A DNA stretch of 64,000 nt from an uncultured Bacteroides sp. (GTDB lineage: Bacteria; Bacteroidota; Bacteroidia; Bacteroidales; Bacteroidaceae), in assembly GCA_944320945.1 (NCBI GenBank), contig CALUJK010000030.1, positions 1 through 64,000 of the forward strand, in the 5' to 3' direction. The position numbers and the translations under genes were made by a program. Below, in pieces: positions 19,319 through 28,173 of the stretch. The notes under the pieces are model-generated. The model saw nothing but the letters and a program-made list of their open reading frames with translations. It was not told where the DNA came from and did no database searches. The number at the start of each line of letters is the position of its first letter. The first letter of the stretch is position 1.

Positions 19319-19918
19319 TTACTCGCCAAACAGCCATTTGTTCAACCACCGGTTGACATATACATTCACCACGGCACAACCGGCACCAATAAGGGCACCT
19401 GCAATGACATCGGACGGATAGTGCACACCTTCATTCATGCGCGACACACCTACCGAACATGCCCATAGAGCCGAAGGGGCGATGACATACCACTTGGGGT
19501 ACTTGATGCTGAGCGAAGTGGCAAGGGCAAAGGCTGTAGCCGTGTGGCTCGACGGAAACGAGGGACTAGATTCGTGACTGTAAGGATGCACGCGGTCGGG
19601 CCAACGCTCGTATGGACGCTCGCGGTCCACCAGATACTTCATGCCATAAGACAACACGAAAGAGGCCGCTACACCGGTACCCACATAGATGGCATCTTTC
19701 AGTAACTTCCGGTCGTCCTTAATCCACGCTGCCACGGCTATCGCCACAGGCACGCCGACCGCCACATAAGGTTCGGAACGCGATATCACCTTATTATAAT
19801 TACGGATGAAGCGCCCGTCCCAGGAATTGACCTGGTGTAGAGCGTCAATGTCCCAGTTTTGGGCAGATGTCTGGACGGTCGCCAGACAGAGAAAAAGAAA
19901 GAAACACGCTTTTTTCAT
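19319..19918 (-). CDS. PAP2-family phosphatase, exported or membrane-bound
   Basis: A 199-aa acid-phosphatase/PAP2 protein with all three motifs: K-x6-RP (KYLVDRERP), PSSHTA (in place of PSGH), and SR-x5-H-x3-D (SRMNEGVHYPSD). It probably dephosphorylates a lipid phosphate or pyrophosphate outside the cytoplasmic membrane. Start chosen at the ATG giving MKKACFFLFLCLATVQTSAQ, a good signal peptide; an upstream ATG would add 11 residues. It diverges from the sdh operon and a palindrome lies between them. Confidence 0.82.
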   Translation of the reverse strand: MKKACFFLFLCLATVQTSAQNWDIDALHQVNSWDGRFIRNYNKVISRSEPYVAVGVPVAIAVAAWIKDDRKLLKDAIYVGTGVAASFVLSYGMKYLVDRERPYERWPDRVHPYSHESSPSFPSSHTATAFALATSLSIKYPKWYVIAPSALWACSVGVSRMNEGVHYPSDVIAGALIGAGCAVVNVYVNRWLNKWLFGE

Positions 19919-19937
19919 ACTTATATTTTTTCTGTCG

Positions 19938-19946
19938 GCAAAGATA
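19938..19946 (-). promoter_or_regulatory. -7 box of the PAP2 gene
   Basis: TATCTTTGC on the minus strand about 20 nt upstream of the PAP2 start. Its -33 region would fall inside the palindrome at 19954-19975; no TTTG is seen there. Confidence 0.45.
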
Positions 19947-19953
19947 CGCAATG

Positions 19954-19975
19954 ATTACGGAATTATTTCCGTAAT
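19954..19975. promoter_or_regulatory. Candidate operator between PAP2 and sdhC
   Basis: A perfect 9-bp inverted repeat, ATTACGGAA, 4 nt, TTCCGTAAT. It covers the -33 region of the PAP2 promoter and ends 3 nt before the -33 TTG of the sdh promoter, so a dimeric regulator bound here could affect both. Regulator unknown. Confidence 0.45.
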
Positions 19976-19978
19976 TAC

Positions 19979-20010
19979 TTGCTTTATCGGGCGATTTCCT
20001 CTATTTTTGC
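19979..20010 (+). promoter_or_regulatory. Promoter of the sdh operon
   Basis: TTG at 19979-19981, 20 nt, then TATTTTTGC at 20002-20010, an exact -33/-7 match. The start site is expected near 20017, giving a leader of about 65 nt before sdhC. Confidence 0.7.
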
Positions 20011-20081
20011 GGAGCATTTACGAGTGTATTTCCTGACAGCATCAAATGTCTAACTATTAAATAACTTAAATTCAAACATTT

Positions 20082-20771
20082 ATGTGGTTAAGTAATTCAT
20101 CTGTAGGAAGGAAAGTGGTGATGAGCGTTACCGGTATCGCCCTTGTCCTGTTTCTGACGTTTCACATGGCGATGAACCTGGTGGCGCTGATATCAGCCAA
20201 CGCTTACAACACGGTCTGCGAGTTCCTGGGTGCCAACTGGTACGCATTGGTGGGCACGGCAGCACTGGCTGTACTGTTCATCATCCACATCATTTACGCT
20301 TTCTGGCTGACGATGCAGAACCGTAAGGCTCGCGGTACCGAGCGTTACGCCGTGACAGAACGTCGCAAGGAAGTAGAATGGGCATCGCAGAACATGCTAG
20401 TACTGGGTATCATTGTCATCGTAGGCTTGGCTCTGCACCTCGTACATTTTTGGTCGAAAATGATGTTGCCCGAAGTGATGCACGACTTGGGTATGCACGC
20501 CGACACCATGACACTGGCGTATGCATCCAACGGTATCTATCACATCGAGAACACATTCTCCAGTGTGGTAAATGTAGTGCTTTACCTCGTATGGCTGGGC
20601 GCGCTGTGGTTCCACCTGACACACGGTTTCTGGAGTTCCATGCAGACGCTGGGATGGAACAACAAGGTATGGATTAACCGCTGGCAGTGCATCTCCAACA
20701 TCTATACCAGTATCGTGGTAGCTTGCTTTGCATTGGTAGTTGTTGTATTCTTCATCAAATCGCTTATCTAA
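20082..20771 (+). CDS. sdhC: Succinate dehydrogenase/fumarate reductase cytochrome b subunit
   Basis: A 229-aa integral membrane protein with five hydrophobic helices and several His residues placed for heme (FHMAMNLV, FIIHIIYAF, LALHLVHFW, YHIENTF, WFHLTHGFW). This is the single-subunit di-heme cytochrome b of Bacteroidetes QFR/SdhCAB enzymes. It anchors SdhAB and exchanges electrons with menaquinone. In Bacteroides the complex runs mainly as fumarate reductase in the pathway to succinate and propionate. It is the first gene of sdhCAB and follows a strong promoter. Confidence 0.93.
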   Translation: MWLSNSSVGRKVVMSVTGIALVLFLTFHMAMNLVALISANAYNTVCEFLGANWYALVGTAALAVLFIIHIIYAFWLTMQNRKARGTERYAVTERRKEVEWASQNMLVLGIIVIVGLALHLVHFWSKMMLPEVMHDLGMHADTMTLAYASNGIYHIENTFSSVVNVVLYLVWLGALWFHLTHGFWSSMQTLGWNNKVWINRWQCISNIYTSIVVACFALVVVVFFIKSLI

Positions 20772-20917
20772 AACAGTTACAAGCAAACGAGTGAACGAGT
20801 CAACAAGGAGACAAATTGAACAAGTAAACGAGTTACAAGTTGACGAATCAACAAGTCTGATAAAACAATGCCCTTGTGGTCTCGTTAACTGAAAACCTTG
20901 TCAACTAACTAAAAAAG
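20772..20917 (+). repeat. Gene-less inverted-repeat element between sdhC and sdhA
   Basis: The whole sdhC-sdhA spacer is built of GTTAAC/ACGAG/ACAAG words. Its right end (about 20871-20917) closely matches the right end of the element at 58535-58742, and its left end is a looser inverted copy. It also resembles the terminal repeats around the four-helix-bundle gene at 22877-23299. It has no open frame and looks like an internally deleted copy. Confidence 0.65.
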
Positions 20918-20925
20918 ACAATATT

Positions 20926-22872
20926 ATGACCAAGATAGATTCAAGAATACCGGAAGGACCGGTAGCCGAAAAATGGACGAACTATAAAGCCCATCAGAAA
21001 TTAGTAAACCCTGCCAACAAACGCCGTCTGGACATCATCGTGGTAGGTACGGGTCTGGCCGGAGCCAGCGCTGCCGCTTCATTGGGCGAAATGGGTTTCA
21101 AAGTATTCAACTTCTGCATTCAAGACTCTCCGCGCCGTGCACACTCTATCGCAGCACAGGGCGGTATCAATGCTGCTAAGAACTATCAAAATGACGGTGA
21201 CTCAGTTTATCGTCTTTTCTATGATACGGTGAAAGGTGGTGACTATCGTGCCCGCGAAGCAAACGTATATCGTCTGGCCGAAGTTTCCAACAACATCATC
21301 GACCAATGCGTGGCTCAGGGTGTCCCCTTCGCACGCGAATATGGCGGTACACTGGCCAACCGTTCTTTCGGTGGTGCACAGGTATCCCGTACATTCTACG
21401 CCAAAGGTCAGACAGGACAGCAGCTGCTGCTGGGTGCATACTCTGCACTGAGCCGTCAGGTAGCTGCCGGTACTGTTAAGCTTTATACCCGCTACGAGAT
21501 GGAAGACGTCGTTATCATTGACGGACGTGCTCGTGGTATCATCGCCAAGAATCTGGTGACGGGTAAGCTGGAGCGTTTTGCCGCTCACGCCGTGGTTATC
21601 GCTACCGGTGGTTATGGCAACACATACTTCCTTTCTACCAACGCTATGGCATGTAACTGTTCTGCCGCAATGGCTTGCTACCGCAAAGGTGCATGGTTCG
21701 CCAATCCGGCTTATGTGCAGATTCACCCCACTTGTATCCCCGTACACGGCGACAAGCAGTCTAAACTGACATTGATGTCTGAGTCTCTGCGTAACGACGG
21801 TCGTATTTGGGTTCCGAAGAAACTGGAAGATGCCAAGAAGTTACAGGAAGGTACCCTGCAAGGCAAGGATATCCCCGAAGAGGACCGCGATTACTATTTG
21901 GAACGTCGTTATCCGGCATTCGGTAACCTCGTACCGCGTGACGTGGCCAGCCGTGCCGCCAAAGAGCGTTGCGACAAGGGCTTTGGCGTGAACAACACCG
22001 GTTTGGCCGTATTCCTGGACTTCTCCGAGGCTATCAACCGTCTGGGCAAGGATGTAGTGGCACAACGCTACGGTAACTTGTTCGATATGTACGAAGAAAT
22101 CACCGACGTATCGCCTTACGAAAACCCGATGATGATTTATCCGGCTATCCACTACACAATGGGTGGAATCTGGGTGGATTACGAACTAATGACCAGCATT
22201 AAGGGTCTGTTTGCCATCGGCGAATGTAACTTCTCCGACCACGGTGCCAACCGTCTGGGTGCATCGGCTTTGATGCAAGGTTTGGCAGATGGTTACTTCG
22301 TATTGCCATACACTATTCAGAACTACTTGGCAGATCAAATCACAGTTCCCCGCTTCTCTACCGACTTGCCGGAGTTTGCTGAAGCTGAGAAGGCTGTTCA
22401 GGCTAAGATTGACCACCTAATGAGTATCAAGGGTAAGAAGTCTGTTGATTCTATCCACAAGGAATTGGGTCATGTGATGTGGGAATATGTCGGCATGGGC
22501 CGTACGGCAGAAGGCTTGAAGACCGGTCTGGCTAAGCTGAAAGAAATCCGCAAAGAGTTCGAAACGAACCTCTTCATCCCCGGTGACAAAGAGGGCATGA
22601 ACGTAGAACTTGACAAGGCTATCCGTCTGAATGACTTCATCACCATGGGCGAGCTCATTGCTTACGATGCACTGAACCGTAACGAAAGCTGCGGCGGTCA
22701 CTTCCGCGAAGAGTACCAGACAGAAGAAGGCGAAGCAAAACGTGATGATGAAAACTACTTCTACGTAGCTTGCTGGGAATATCAGGGCAGCGACGACAAA
22801 GCTCCTGAATTGCTGAAAGAGCCGCTGGTTTACGAAGCCATCAAAGTTCAAACAAGAAACTACAAATCATAA
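20926..22872 (+). CDS. sdhA: Succinate dehydrogenase/fumarate reductase flavoprotein subunit
   Basis: A 648-aa catalytic subunit. The FAD-binding fold is [19 protein letters not shown] (about 36-54). The motif for covalent flavin attachment follows ([19 protein letters not shown], His near 73). The substrate-site segments include HPTC and the capping-domain region [20 protein letters not shown]. The C terminus has the conserved [15 protein letters not shown]. It interconverts succinate and fumarate at the cytoplasmic face. The spacer to sdhB, normally short, holds an inserted repeat element with its own gene. Confidence 0.95.
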   Translation: MTKIDSRIPEGPVAEKWTNYKAHQKLVNPANKRRLDIIVVGTGLAGASAAASLGEMGFKVFNFCIQDSPRRAHSIAAQGGINAAKNYQNDGDSVYRLFYDTVKGGDYRAREANVYRLAEVSNNIIDQCVAQGVPFAREYGGTLANRSFGGAQVSRTFYAKGQTGQQLLLGAYSALSRQVAAGTVKLYTRYEMEDVVIIDGRARGIIAKNLVTGKLERFAAHAVVIATGGYGNTYFLSTNAMACNCSAAMACYRKGAWFANPAYVQIHPTCIPVHGDKQSKLTLMSESLRNDGRIWVPKKLEDAKKLQEGTLQGKDIPEEDRDYYLERRYPAFGNLVPRDVASRAAKERCDKGFGVNNTGLAVFLDFSEAINRLGKDVVAQRYGNLFDMYEEITDVSPYENPMMIYPAIHYTMGGIWVDYELMTSIKGLFAIGECNFSDHGANRLGASALMQGLADGYFVLPYTIQNYLADQITVPRFSTDLPEFAEAEKAVQAKIDHLMSIKGKKSVDSIHKELGHVMWEYVGMGRTAEGLKTGLAKLKEIRKEFETNLFIPGDKEGMNVELDKAIRLNDFITMGELIAYDALNRNESCGGHFREEYQTEEGEAKRDDENYFYVACWEYQGSDDKAPELLKEPLVYEAIKVQTRNYKS

Positions 22873-22876
22873 TATT

Positions 22877-23299
22877 AGTTAACAAGAGACGAGTTAACGA
22901 GGCTACAAGGGATGAGAAACCATAAGGATTTGATTGTCTGGCAAAAGAGTATGTTACTCGTGAAGGAGTTATATGAAATATCACAATCTTTCCCCCGGGA
23001 AGAATTATATGGCATAACTTCACAGATACGCAGAGCAGCGGTTTCAATTCCTTCGAACATTGCAGAAGGCTATGGTCGAGGACATGAGAAAGAATTGGTA
23101 CAGTTTCTATACATTGCTTTAGGTTCAGCTTCAGAGTTAGAGACCCAATTGATTATCTGTAAAGATATAAATTACCTCACTGAAGAGAAATTCAATATGC
23201 TGAATGACTTAAACATTGAAATTGTGAAAATGCTTTCATCCCTTATAAATAAACGGTATTATCACCCTTGTTGACTGTAGCCTTGTCAACTTGTCAACT
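22877..23299 (+). mobile_element. Inverted-repeat element carrying a four-helix-bundle gene, inserted between sdhA and sdhB
   Basis: A left repeat (22877-22911: AGTTAACAAG, ACGAGTTAACGAGGCTACAA) and a right repeat (23265-23299: CCCTTGTTGACTGTAGCC, CTTGTCAACT) are imperfect inverted copies enclosing one gene. The arrangement mirrors 23S rRNA intervening sequences, which carry the same protein family inside a stem. Here it sits in a protein-operon spacer. Related gene-less elements lie at 20772-20917 and 58535-58742. I see no transposase, and the mobility mechanism is unknown. Confidence 0.65.
22912..23274 (+). CDS. Four-helix-bundle protein (23S rRNA intervening-sequence/Avd-like family)
   Basis: A 120-aa helical protein opening MRNHKDLIVWQKSMLLVKEL, with the family hallmarks SFPREELYGITSQIRRAAVS, IPSNIAEGYGR and FLYIALGSASELETQL. 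The family (TIGR02436) forms pentameric four-helix bundles and includes 23S rRNA intervening-sequence proteins and the Avd accessory protein of diversity-generating retroelements; its biochemical role is not settled. No reverse transcriptase is nearby, so this is not a DGR. The ATG abuts the left inverted repeat and the stop lies inside the right one, so the gene fills the element. It probably rides on the sdh transcript. Confidence 0.88.
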   Translation: MRNHKDLIVWQKSMLLVKELYEISQSFPREELYGITSQIRRAAVSIPSNIAEGYGRGHEKELVQFLYIALGSASELETQLIICKDINYLTEEKFNMLNDLNIEIVKMLSSLINKRYYHPC

Positions 23300-23313
23300 A
23301 AAAAGTAAAAACA

Positions 23314-24069
23314 ATGGATAAAAATATATCATTTACACTGAAAGTATGGCGTCAAGCCGGACCGAAAGCCAAGGGCGCTTTTGAGACTTATCAGATGAAA
23401 GACATACCCGGCGATACTTCTTTCTTGGAGATGCTGGATATCTTGAACGAACAATTGATTTCTGAAGGTAAAGAACCGGTAGTGTTTGACCACGACTGCC
23501 GCGAAGGTATCTGCGGTATGTGTTCGCTCTACATCAACGGACATCCGCACGGACCGGCACAGGGTGCTACCACTTGCCAAATCTACATGCGCCGCTTCAA
23601 CGACGGCGATACCATCACCGTAGAACCGTGGCGTTCTGCCGGATTCCCGGTTATCAAGGACTTGATGGTAGACCGTACGGCATACGACAAGATTATGCAG
23701 GCAGGCGGTTATGTCAGCGTCAACACCGGTGCTCCGCAAGACGCCAACGCCATCCTTATCCCGAAGACCATTGCCGACGAAGCGATGGATGCTGCCAGCT
23801 GTATCGGTTGCGGTGCCTGCGTAGCTGCTTGTAAGAACGGTTCAGCCATGCTGTTCGTTTCGGCTAAGGTCAGCCAGCTCAACCTGCTGCCTCAGGGTAA
23901 GCCCGAAGCACTGCGTCGCGCCAAGGCCATGCTTGCCAAGATGGACGAACTGGGATTCGGCAACTGCACCAATACCCGTGCCTGCGAAGCTGAATGCCCG
24001 AAGAATGTTTCCATCAGTAACATCGCCCGTTTAAACCGCGACTTTATCCGTGCCAAACTGAAAGACTGA
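23314..24069 (+). CDS. sdhB: Succinate dehydrogenase/fumarate reductase iron-sulfur subunit
   Basis: A 251-aa subunit. The N-terminal ferredoxin-like domain binds [2Fe-2S] through CREGICGMC and a later Cys (TTCQ). The C-terminal domain has [11 protein letters not shown] and [14 protein letters not shown] for the remaining clusters. It passes electrons between the SdhA flavin and the SdhC hemes. It is the last gene of the operon, followed by a terminator at 24106-24145. Confidence 0.95.
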   Translation: MDKNISFTLKVWRQAGPKAKGAFETYQMKDIPGDTSFLEMLDILNEQLISEGKEPVVFDHDCREGICGMCSLYINGHPHGPAQGATTCQIYMRRFNDGDTITVEPWRSAGFPVIKDLMVDRTAYDKIMQAGGYVSVNTGAPQDANAILIPKTIADEAMDAASCIGCGACVAACKNGSAMLFVSAKVSQLNLLPQGKPEALRRAKAMLAKMDELGFGNCTNTRACEAECPKNVSISNIARLNRDFIRAKLKD

Positions 24070-24105
24070 AAAAGCTCCTTTCTACATTTGATTAATATCA
24101 ACATG

Positions 24106-24145
24106 GAATCCTCGCCTCATTTTATGGGACGGGGATTTCTTTTTA
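24106..24145 (+). terminator. Intrinsic terminator of the sdh operon
   Basis: AATCCTCGCCTCAT (24107-24120) pairs with ATGGGACGGGGATT (24124-24137), allowing G-T pairs, then TCTTTTTA. Confidence 0.75.
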
Positions 24146-24284
24146 TCGGCTCAGCAATGATTTTTTCCTATCGCCCGCATCATCCTATCATTCACCTGGA
24201 AACGCCCCGAAACTCTCATTTTTCCTTAAAAAGTCCGACGATTTAATAAAGCATGTTATAAAACACATAATTTCATTTGGATTA

Positions 24285-24316
24285 TTTGCAGATTTCCCGA
24301 AAGTCCGTACCTTTGC
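24285..24316 (+). promoter_or_regulatory. Consensus promoter of small RNA 1
   Basis: TTTG at 24285-24288, 19 nt, TACCTTTGC at 24308-24316: a textbook Bacteroidetes -33/-7 pair. Transcription from about 24322 would reach the hairpin terminator at 24359-24381 after roughly 60 nt. Confidence 0.7.
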
Positions 24317-24321
24317 GACGT

Positions 24322-24381
24322 GTTTTTCATAGTATTAGATTTAAGGTTAACAAAGGTTGGGCTCAGCGGAGCCCTTTTTTT
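24322..24381 (+). ncRNA. Candidate small RNA 1 (about 60 nt)
   Basis: Bounded by a consensus promoter and a strong intrinsic terminator (GGGCTC, 4-nt loop, GAGCCC, T7 at 24359-24381). It contains no credible open frame. The body TTTTTCATAGT...AGGTTAAC shares its sequence and layout with 60752-60828. A gene starts about 125 nt downstream and has its own weak promoter-like box, so an independent sRNA is likelier than a leader. I cannot assign an Rfam family. Confidence 0.6.
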
Positions 24382-24506
24382 ATGTCCATACGTTACCTGC
24401 CCTGCGCAAATTACAACATAAAAATTCTGTTTTTCCCATTTCTTTCCAGATTTCCGTCTTTTCTTTGCATCAGTAAACAAAGTACAAACCTGTAAATTTT
24501 ATTGTT

Positions 24507-25817
24507 ATGAAAAAGTTCTTACTCCTTTGTACATGTGCATGTACCCTACTCGGTAGTCTGGCATCTTGCAACAACGACGACCATAACAACACTGGAGCAG
24601 CGGGAGACATCCCCGAAGCTGTCCTCCAAGAGTTCAATACCCTGTATCCAAACGCCTCGAACGTATCGTGGACCAAGCGGGACGACCACGCCGTGGCCAA
24701 CTTCTATCTGGACACCACAACCCGCAGCGCCAATAACAAGACCAACCACACGGCCTGGTTTGAGTGGAACGGCAAATGGGGCATGACCGAAATCGAGATT
24801 GCTTTCGACAACCTTCCGCAAGCCGTGAAAGACGCTTTCCAGGCAAGCAACTACGCCGACTGGCAAGTTGACCGGGAAGTTGACGTGCTCCGCCGTAACA
24901 ACGACAATGAAACCCTCTATGTCATCGAAGTGAGCCAGGGAGAGACAGATGTCGACCTCTATTACACCGAAGACGGCATTTTGGTTAACGAAATCGTTGA
25001 CGCCGATGACGATAAGGACTATCACGAGTTCCTGCCCCAACAACCCACCGGCAACATCACCAGTTGGCTGAATGAGCGCTACCCCGGACACCGCATTGTG
25101 GACATCGATCGCGAAAACAACAGCACCGAGGTAGAGATTATCACCGCTGACGGCATGAAATGCGAAGTGCTGTTCGACAGCAACCAGCAATGGCTATACA
25201 CCAAGACCGATTACAGCCGCCGCAACCTGTCGCAAGTGCCCGAAAACATCCTGGCCTTCCTGCGCGGCACCGACAACTATCCGGGCGACCAAGCCATAGA
25301 CGACATCGAAAAGTATGAACTGAATGACGGAAGTTCTTTCTACTGTTTCGAACTGGAGAGCCGTTATGACGATGACTACACCATCTACATCAACGAAACG
25401 GGCGTTATCTCCAAGCCCATCCTGCCTAATCTGCCGGCAGGCGGTGGCGACGGCATTGCTGTAGAAGATGCCATCCGCAAGGTGATTGACGAGCGCTATC
25501 CGGGTGCTACGGTGATTGAAAAGGATTATGACGACGGATACCTGGAAATCACTATACGCCACGACAACCTTGTGAAAGAACTACAATTCAACGGACGCAA
25601 CGAGTGGATACGCTCCGAATGGGAAGTGCGCCAACTGCCGGACGCCGTCACATCGGCCATCGAACAAGGCAACTATACACTGGACGACCGTGAATTTGAC
25701 TACGTAGAAACGGCCTCTGAAAGCTGGTACGAAGTGGAAGTCCGCCAAGGCAGACAAGAGATGAAACTGTACATCGCCCCCGACGGGAACATCCTCCGTA
25801 CGGAATACGACGATTAA
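24507..25817 (+). CDS. PepSY-like (PF11396) lipoprotein with repeated domains
   Basis: A 436-aa lipoprotein; the signal ends LGSLASC (Cys21). It has about three PepSY-like units of the Bacteroidetes PF11396/DUF2874 type: one at about 33-165 (IPEAVLQEFNTLYPNASNVS, then LPQAVKDAFQ), one at about 175-300, and one at about 315-435 (VIDERYPGATVIEKDYDDGY, then LPDAVTSAIEQGNY). Such proteins are periplasmic or surface-exposed, of unknown role and rich in acidic residues; protease-inhibitor or ligand-binding roles are only guesses. Monocistronic, with small RNA 1 just upstream. Confidence 0.8.
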   Translation: MKKFLLLCTCACTLLGSLASCNNDDHNNTGAAGDIPEAVLQEFNTLYPNASNVSWTKRDDHAVANFYLDTTTRSANNKTNHTAWFEWNGKWGMTEIEIAFDNLPQAVKDAFQASNYADWQVDREVDVLRRNNDNETLYVIEVSQGETDVDLYYTEDGILVNEIVDADDDKDYHEFLPQQPTGNITSWLNERYPGHRIVDIDRENNSTEVEIITADGMKCEVLFDSNQQWLYTKTDYSRRNLSQVPENILAFLRGTDNYPGDQAIDDIEKYELNDGSSFYCFELESRYDDDYTIYINETGVISKPILPNLPAGGGDGIAVEDAIRKVIDERYPGATVIEKDYDDGYLEITIRHDNLVKELQFNGRNEWIRSEWEVRQLPDAVTSAIEQGNYTLDDREFDYVETASESWYEVEVRQGRQEMKLYIAPDGNILRTEYDD

Positions 25818-25836
25818 TCGTTATAATGAGACATGA

Positions 25837-25916
25837 CACAGATAAAACAGATCTCCGCAGATTTATTCAGTTGTACATCAATAATATATAATCAGTGGTC
25901 ATCTGTTATATCTGTG
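25837..25916. repeat. Inverted repeat of CAGAT words
   Basis: CACAGATAAAACAGAT (25837-25852) and ATCTGTTATATCTGTG (25901-25916) are inverted copies with one mismatch, separated by 48 nt. More CAGAT/ATCTG words lie inside and just outside. It sits between convergent genes and may serve as a bidirectional 3' structure; no T run follows either side. Confidence 0.5.
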
Positions 25917-25950
25917 CTATCTGCATGCCATTTTATGTTATGACACCCCC

Positions 25951-27555
25951 CTATTGCGTAATGACTTTCTCATACATCCCGTCTGTCAGTACCTTCAAAG
26001 CCTGCTGAACAACGGGATCTGCGGTGTTCATCACCTGATAATACTCATTCATGTCCCACAAATCGCGGGCGATAAGCGCCTTGAGCTGCAACTTGATAAG
26101 CGGCAGGGAGCGATTATACTGCTCTTCGTCAAATTTTATCTTCTCCTTATCGGCCAAAGCACGCATGTCTGCCAAAAAAGCGTCGTCTATCCGGAATTTC
26201 TCCTGAAAAGTATCAAACTTCTTATAGTTGTCTTTCAACTCCGTACGATGATGCTCTATGTAACCGGTAGTACTGCGAATAATGACACCACGTGCTGCCA
26301 ACTGACGATGGTAGTCCGTGTAGCGCATCGTGTCAATAGGTACAAAGAAATCCGGCATGATGCCTCCACCGCCATAGACAGTGCGATGCAAGCGTCGGGT
26401 CTCATATTTCAGCGAATCGGGAAAGTGGATGCTGTCGGCGTGCATCAATTCACCGTGCCGGTAACGTTCCAACAGGTCGAGATGATACTGCTGAAGCATG
26501 TCGTCGCCCGTCTTGCCGTCGGCCGAGTAAGGCTTCTGGATACAACGGCCGGCGGGCGTATAATAACGTGCTACGGTCAGGCGAATCATGGAACCATCGA
26601 GCAGAGGAACAGGACGCTGCACCAATCCTTTACCAAAGGTACGGCGACCTACCACTACCCCACGGTCCCAATCCTGTATGGCACCGCTGACAATCTCACT
26701 GGCAGAAGCCGAATATTCATCGACCAACACAACGAGGCGTCCGTTATGAAACTGCCCCGTCCCCTCGGCGTAAAACTCGGCACGGCGGTCGGCACGTCCT
26801 TCGGTGTAAACTATCAGTTCCTTCTGTCCCAAAAATTCGTTGGCAAGGTCGATAGCGGCATTCAGATAACCACCTCCATTTCCTTGTAAATCTAACACAA
26901 GGTCTTTCATGCCCTGCTTTTGCAGGCGTTTCATGGCCGCCTTGAACTCGTCGGCAGTGGTAGCGCCAAAGCGGTTGACACGGATATATCCAATGTGGGG
27001 ACGCAGCAGATAGGCTGCATCGAGGCTCAAAATGGGAATTTTGTCGCGCTTTACCGTGAAACTCAGCAAGCCGGGCACATTGCGGCGTATTATGCCCAGA
27101 CGCACCTCGCTTCCCTTAGGACCACGCAGGCGACGCAAAATATCCTCGGTACTCATCTTGACACCCGCAATGAGGGTATCATTGACCTGCGTGATGCGGT
27201 CGCCTGCCAAAATACCGACTTTCTCCGAAGGGCCACCGCCGACAGGCTGAATGACGAGCAGCGTGTCTTCTATCATCTGAAATTGCACACCGATACCCTC
27301 GAAACCGCCTTGCAAAGGCTGATTCATCGCCTTCGTTTCCTCCGCATTGCTATACGTGGAATGAGGGTCAAGTTGCGCCAGCATCTCGACAATAGCCGCT
27401 TCTACGATGCGATCCTCGTTTACAGTATCTACATAAAGACGACTGATGGCAAATTCGGCCATCTGAAGTTTGCGCAGAGCAACATTATTTTGTGGCTGTT
27501 GGGCATAGATCGCCGGCGCAAGGCAGGCAAGCAAGAGGAAGAAAAGTGATTTCAT
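25951..27555 (-). CDS. S41-family C-terminal processing peptidase
   Basis: A 534-aa exported protease. The signal peptide ends APAIYAQ. A PDZ domain at about 80-165 (GGFEGIGVQFQ, GGGPSEKVGILAGDRI) precedes the S41 core, with catalytic Ser284 in SASASE (282-287) and Lys309 in TFGKG, spaced by 25 residues as in Prc/CtpA. The C-terminal part is helical. It likely degrades or trims periplasmic proteins in a PDZ-gated way. It is 43 nt downstream of coaD on the same strand. Confidence 0.9.
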   Translation of the reverse strand: MKSLFFLLLACLAPAIYAQQPQNNVALRKLQMAEFAISRLYVDTVNEDRIVEAAIVEMLAQLDPHSTYSNAEETKAMNQPLQGGFEGIGVQFQMIEDTLLVIQPVGGGPSEKVGILAGDRITQVNDTLIAGVKMSTEDILRRLRGPKGSEVRLGIIRRNVPGLLSFTVKRDKIPILSLDAAYLLRPHIGYIRVNRFGATTADEFKAAMKRLQKQGMKDLVLDLQGNGGGYLNAAIDLANEFLGQKELIVYTEGRADRRAEFYAEGTGQFHNGRLVVLVDEYSASASEIVSGAIQDWDRGVVVGRRTFGKGLVQRPVPLLDGSMIRLTVARYYTPAGRCIQKPYSADGKTGDDMLQQYHLDLLERYRHGELMHADSIHFPDSLKYETRRLHRTVYGGGGIMPDFFVPIDTMRYTDYHRQLAARGVIIRSTTGYIEHHRTELKDNYKKFDTFQEKFRIDDAFLADMRALADKEKIKFDEEQYNRSLPLIKLQLKALIARDLWDMNEYYQVMNTADPVVQQALKVLTDGMYEKVITQ

Positions 27556-27598
27556 CGGTAAGACAGTTTTGGGAATTATACAGTAAATGCGGGTGAGG

Positions 27599-28054
27599 TC
27601 AGTCTATCTTCATGCCTTCGGGCAGGAACTGGCTGACATCTTTCTTGTAGCTTAGTAACTCGCGCACGATGGTGGAGCTGACGCACGTCAGTTCCGGTTC
27701 GGTAAAGAGCAGGATGGTTTCGATGCCGGTCAGCTTACGATTAATGTCTGCGATGGTTTCTTCGTACTCGAAATCTTTCACGGTACGTATGCCACGTATG
27801 ATGAGATTAGCATCCACCTGACGGGCAAAGTCTATGGTGAGGCAGTCATACGACTGTACTGATACGCGCGGTTCAGACTCATAATAGTGGCGGATCATCT
27901 CCTCACGACGATCGATGGGGAAGTGCGTATTCTTATTCTCGTTGATACCGATGCCGATGACTATCTCGTCGACAAAGGTCAGCGCCCGACGGACGATAGA
28001 TGCATGACCCACGGTGAAGGGGTCGAACGTGCCGGGGAAAATGGCTCTTGTCAT
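27599..28054 (-). CDS. coaD: Phosphopantetheine adenylyltransferase
   Basis: A 151-aa nucleotidyltransferase. The N-terminal [11 protein letters not shown] holds the T/HxGH-type motif (His17), and SSTIVREL is the C-terminal ISSTxxR-like motif. It makes dephospho-CoA from 4'-phosphopantetheine and ATP, the penultimate CoA step. Length is normal for CoaD (about 155-165). It is followed on the same strand by the S41 protease gene. Confidence 0.95.
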   Translation of the reverse strand: MTRAIFPGTFDPFTVGHASIVRRALTFVDEIVIGIGINENKNTHFPIDRREEMIRHYYESEPRVSVQSYDCLTIDFARQVDANLIIRGIRTVKDFEYEETIADINRKLTGIETILLFTEPELTCVSSTIVRELLSYKKDVSQFLPEGMKID

Positions 28055-28173
28055 AAATCTTCTAATGTTTGATATACGACGACAAAGATAGTATAATCCA
28101 TAGAGCCAACCTCTATTTCAGATACAAAAAAAGGATATTTGTCTTACTATCCGATAGATTTCCCATCTAAAGC

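Noticed and set aside
19052..19356. Several short frames across the palindromic repeat upstream of susC
   Set aside because: They translate the two arms of inverted repeats in both directions and carry no signal of coding.
22912..23274. Possible diversity-generating retroelement, because the protein is Avd-like
   Set aside because: No reverse transcriptase, template repeat or C-type-lectin target gene is present in the window.
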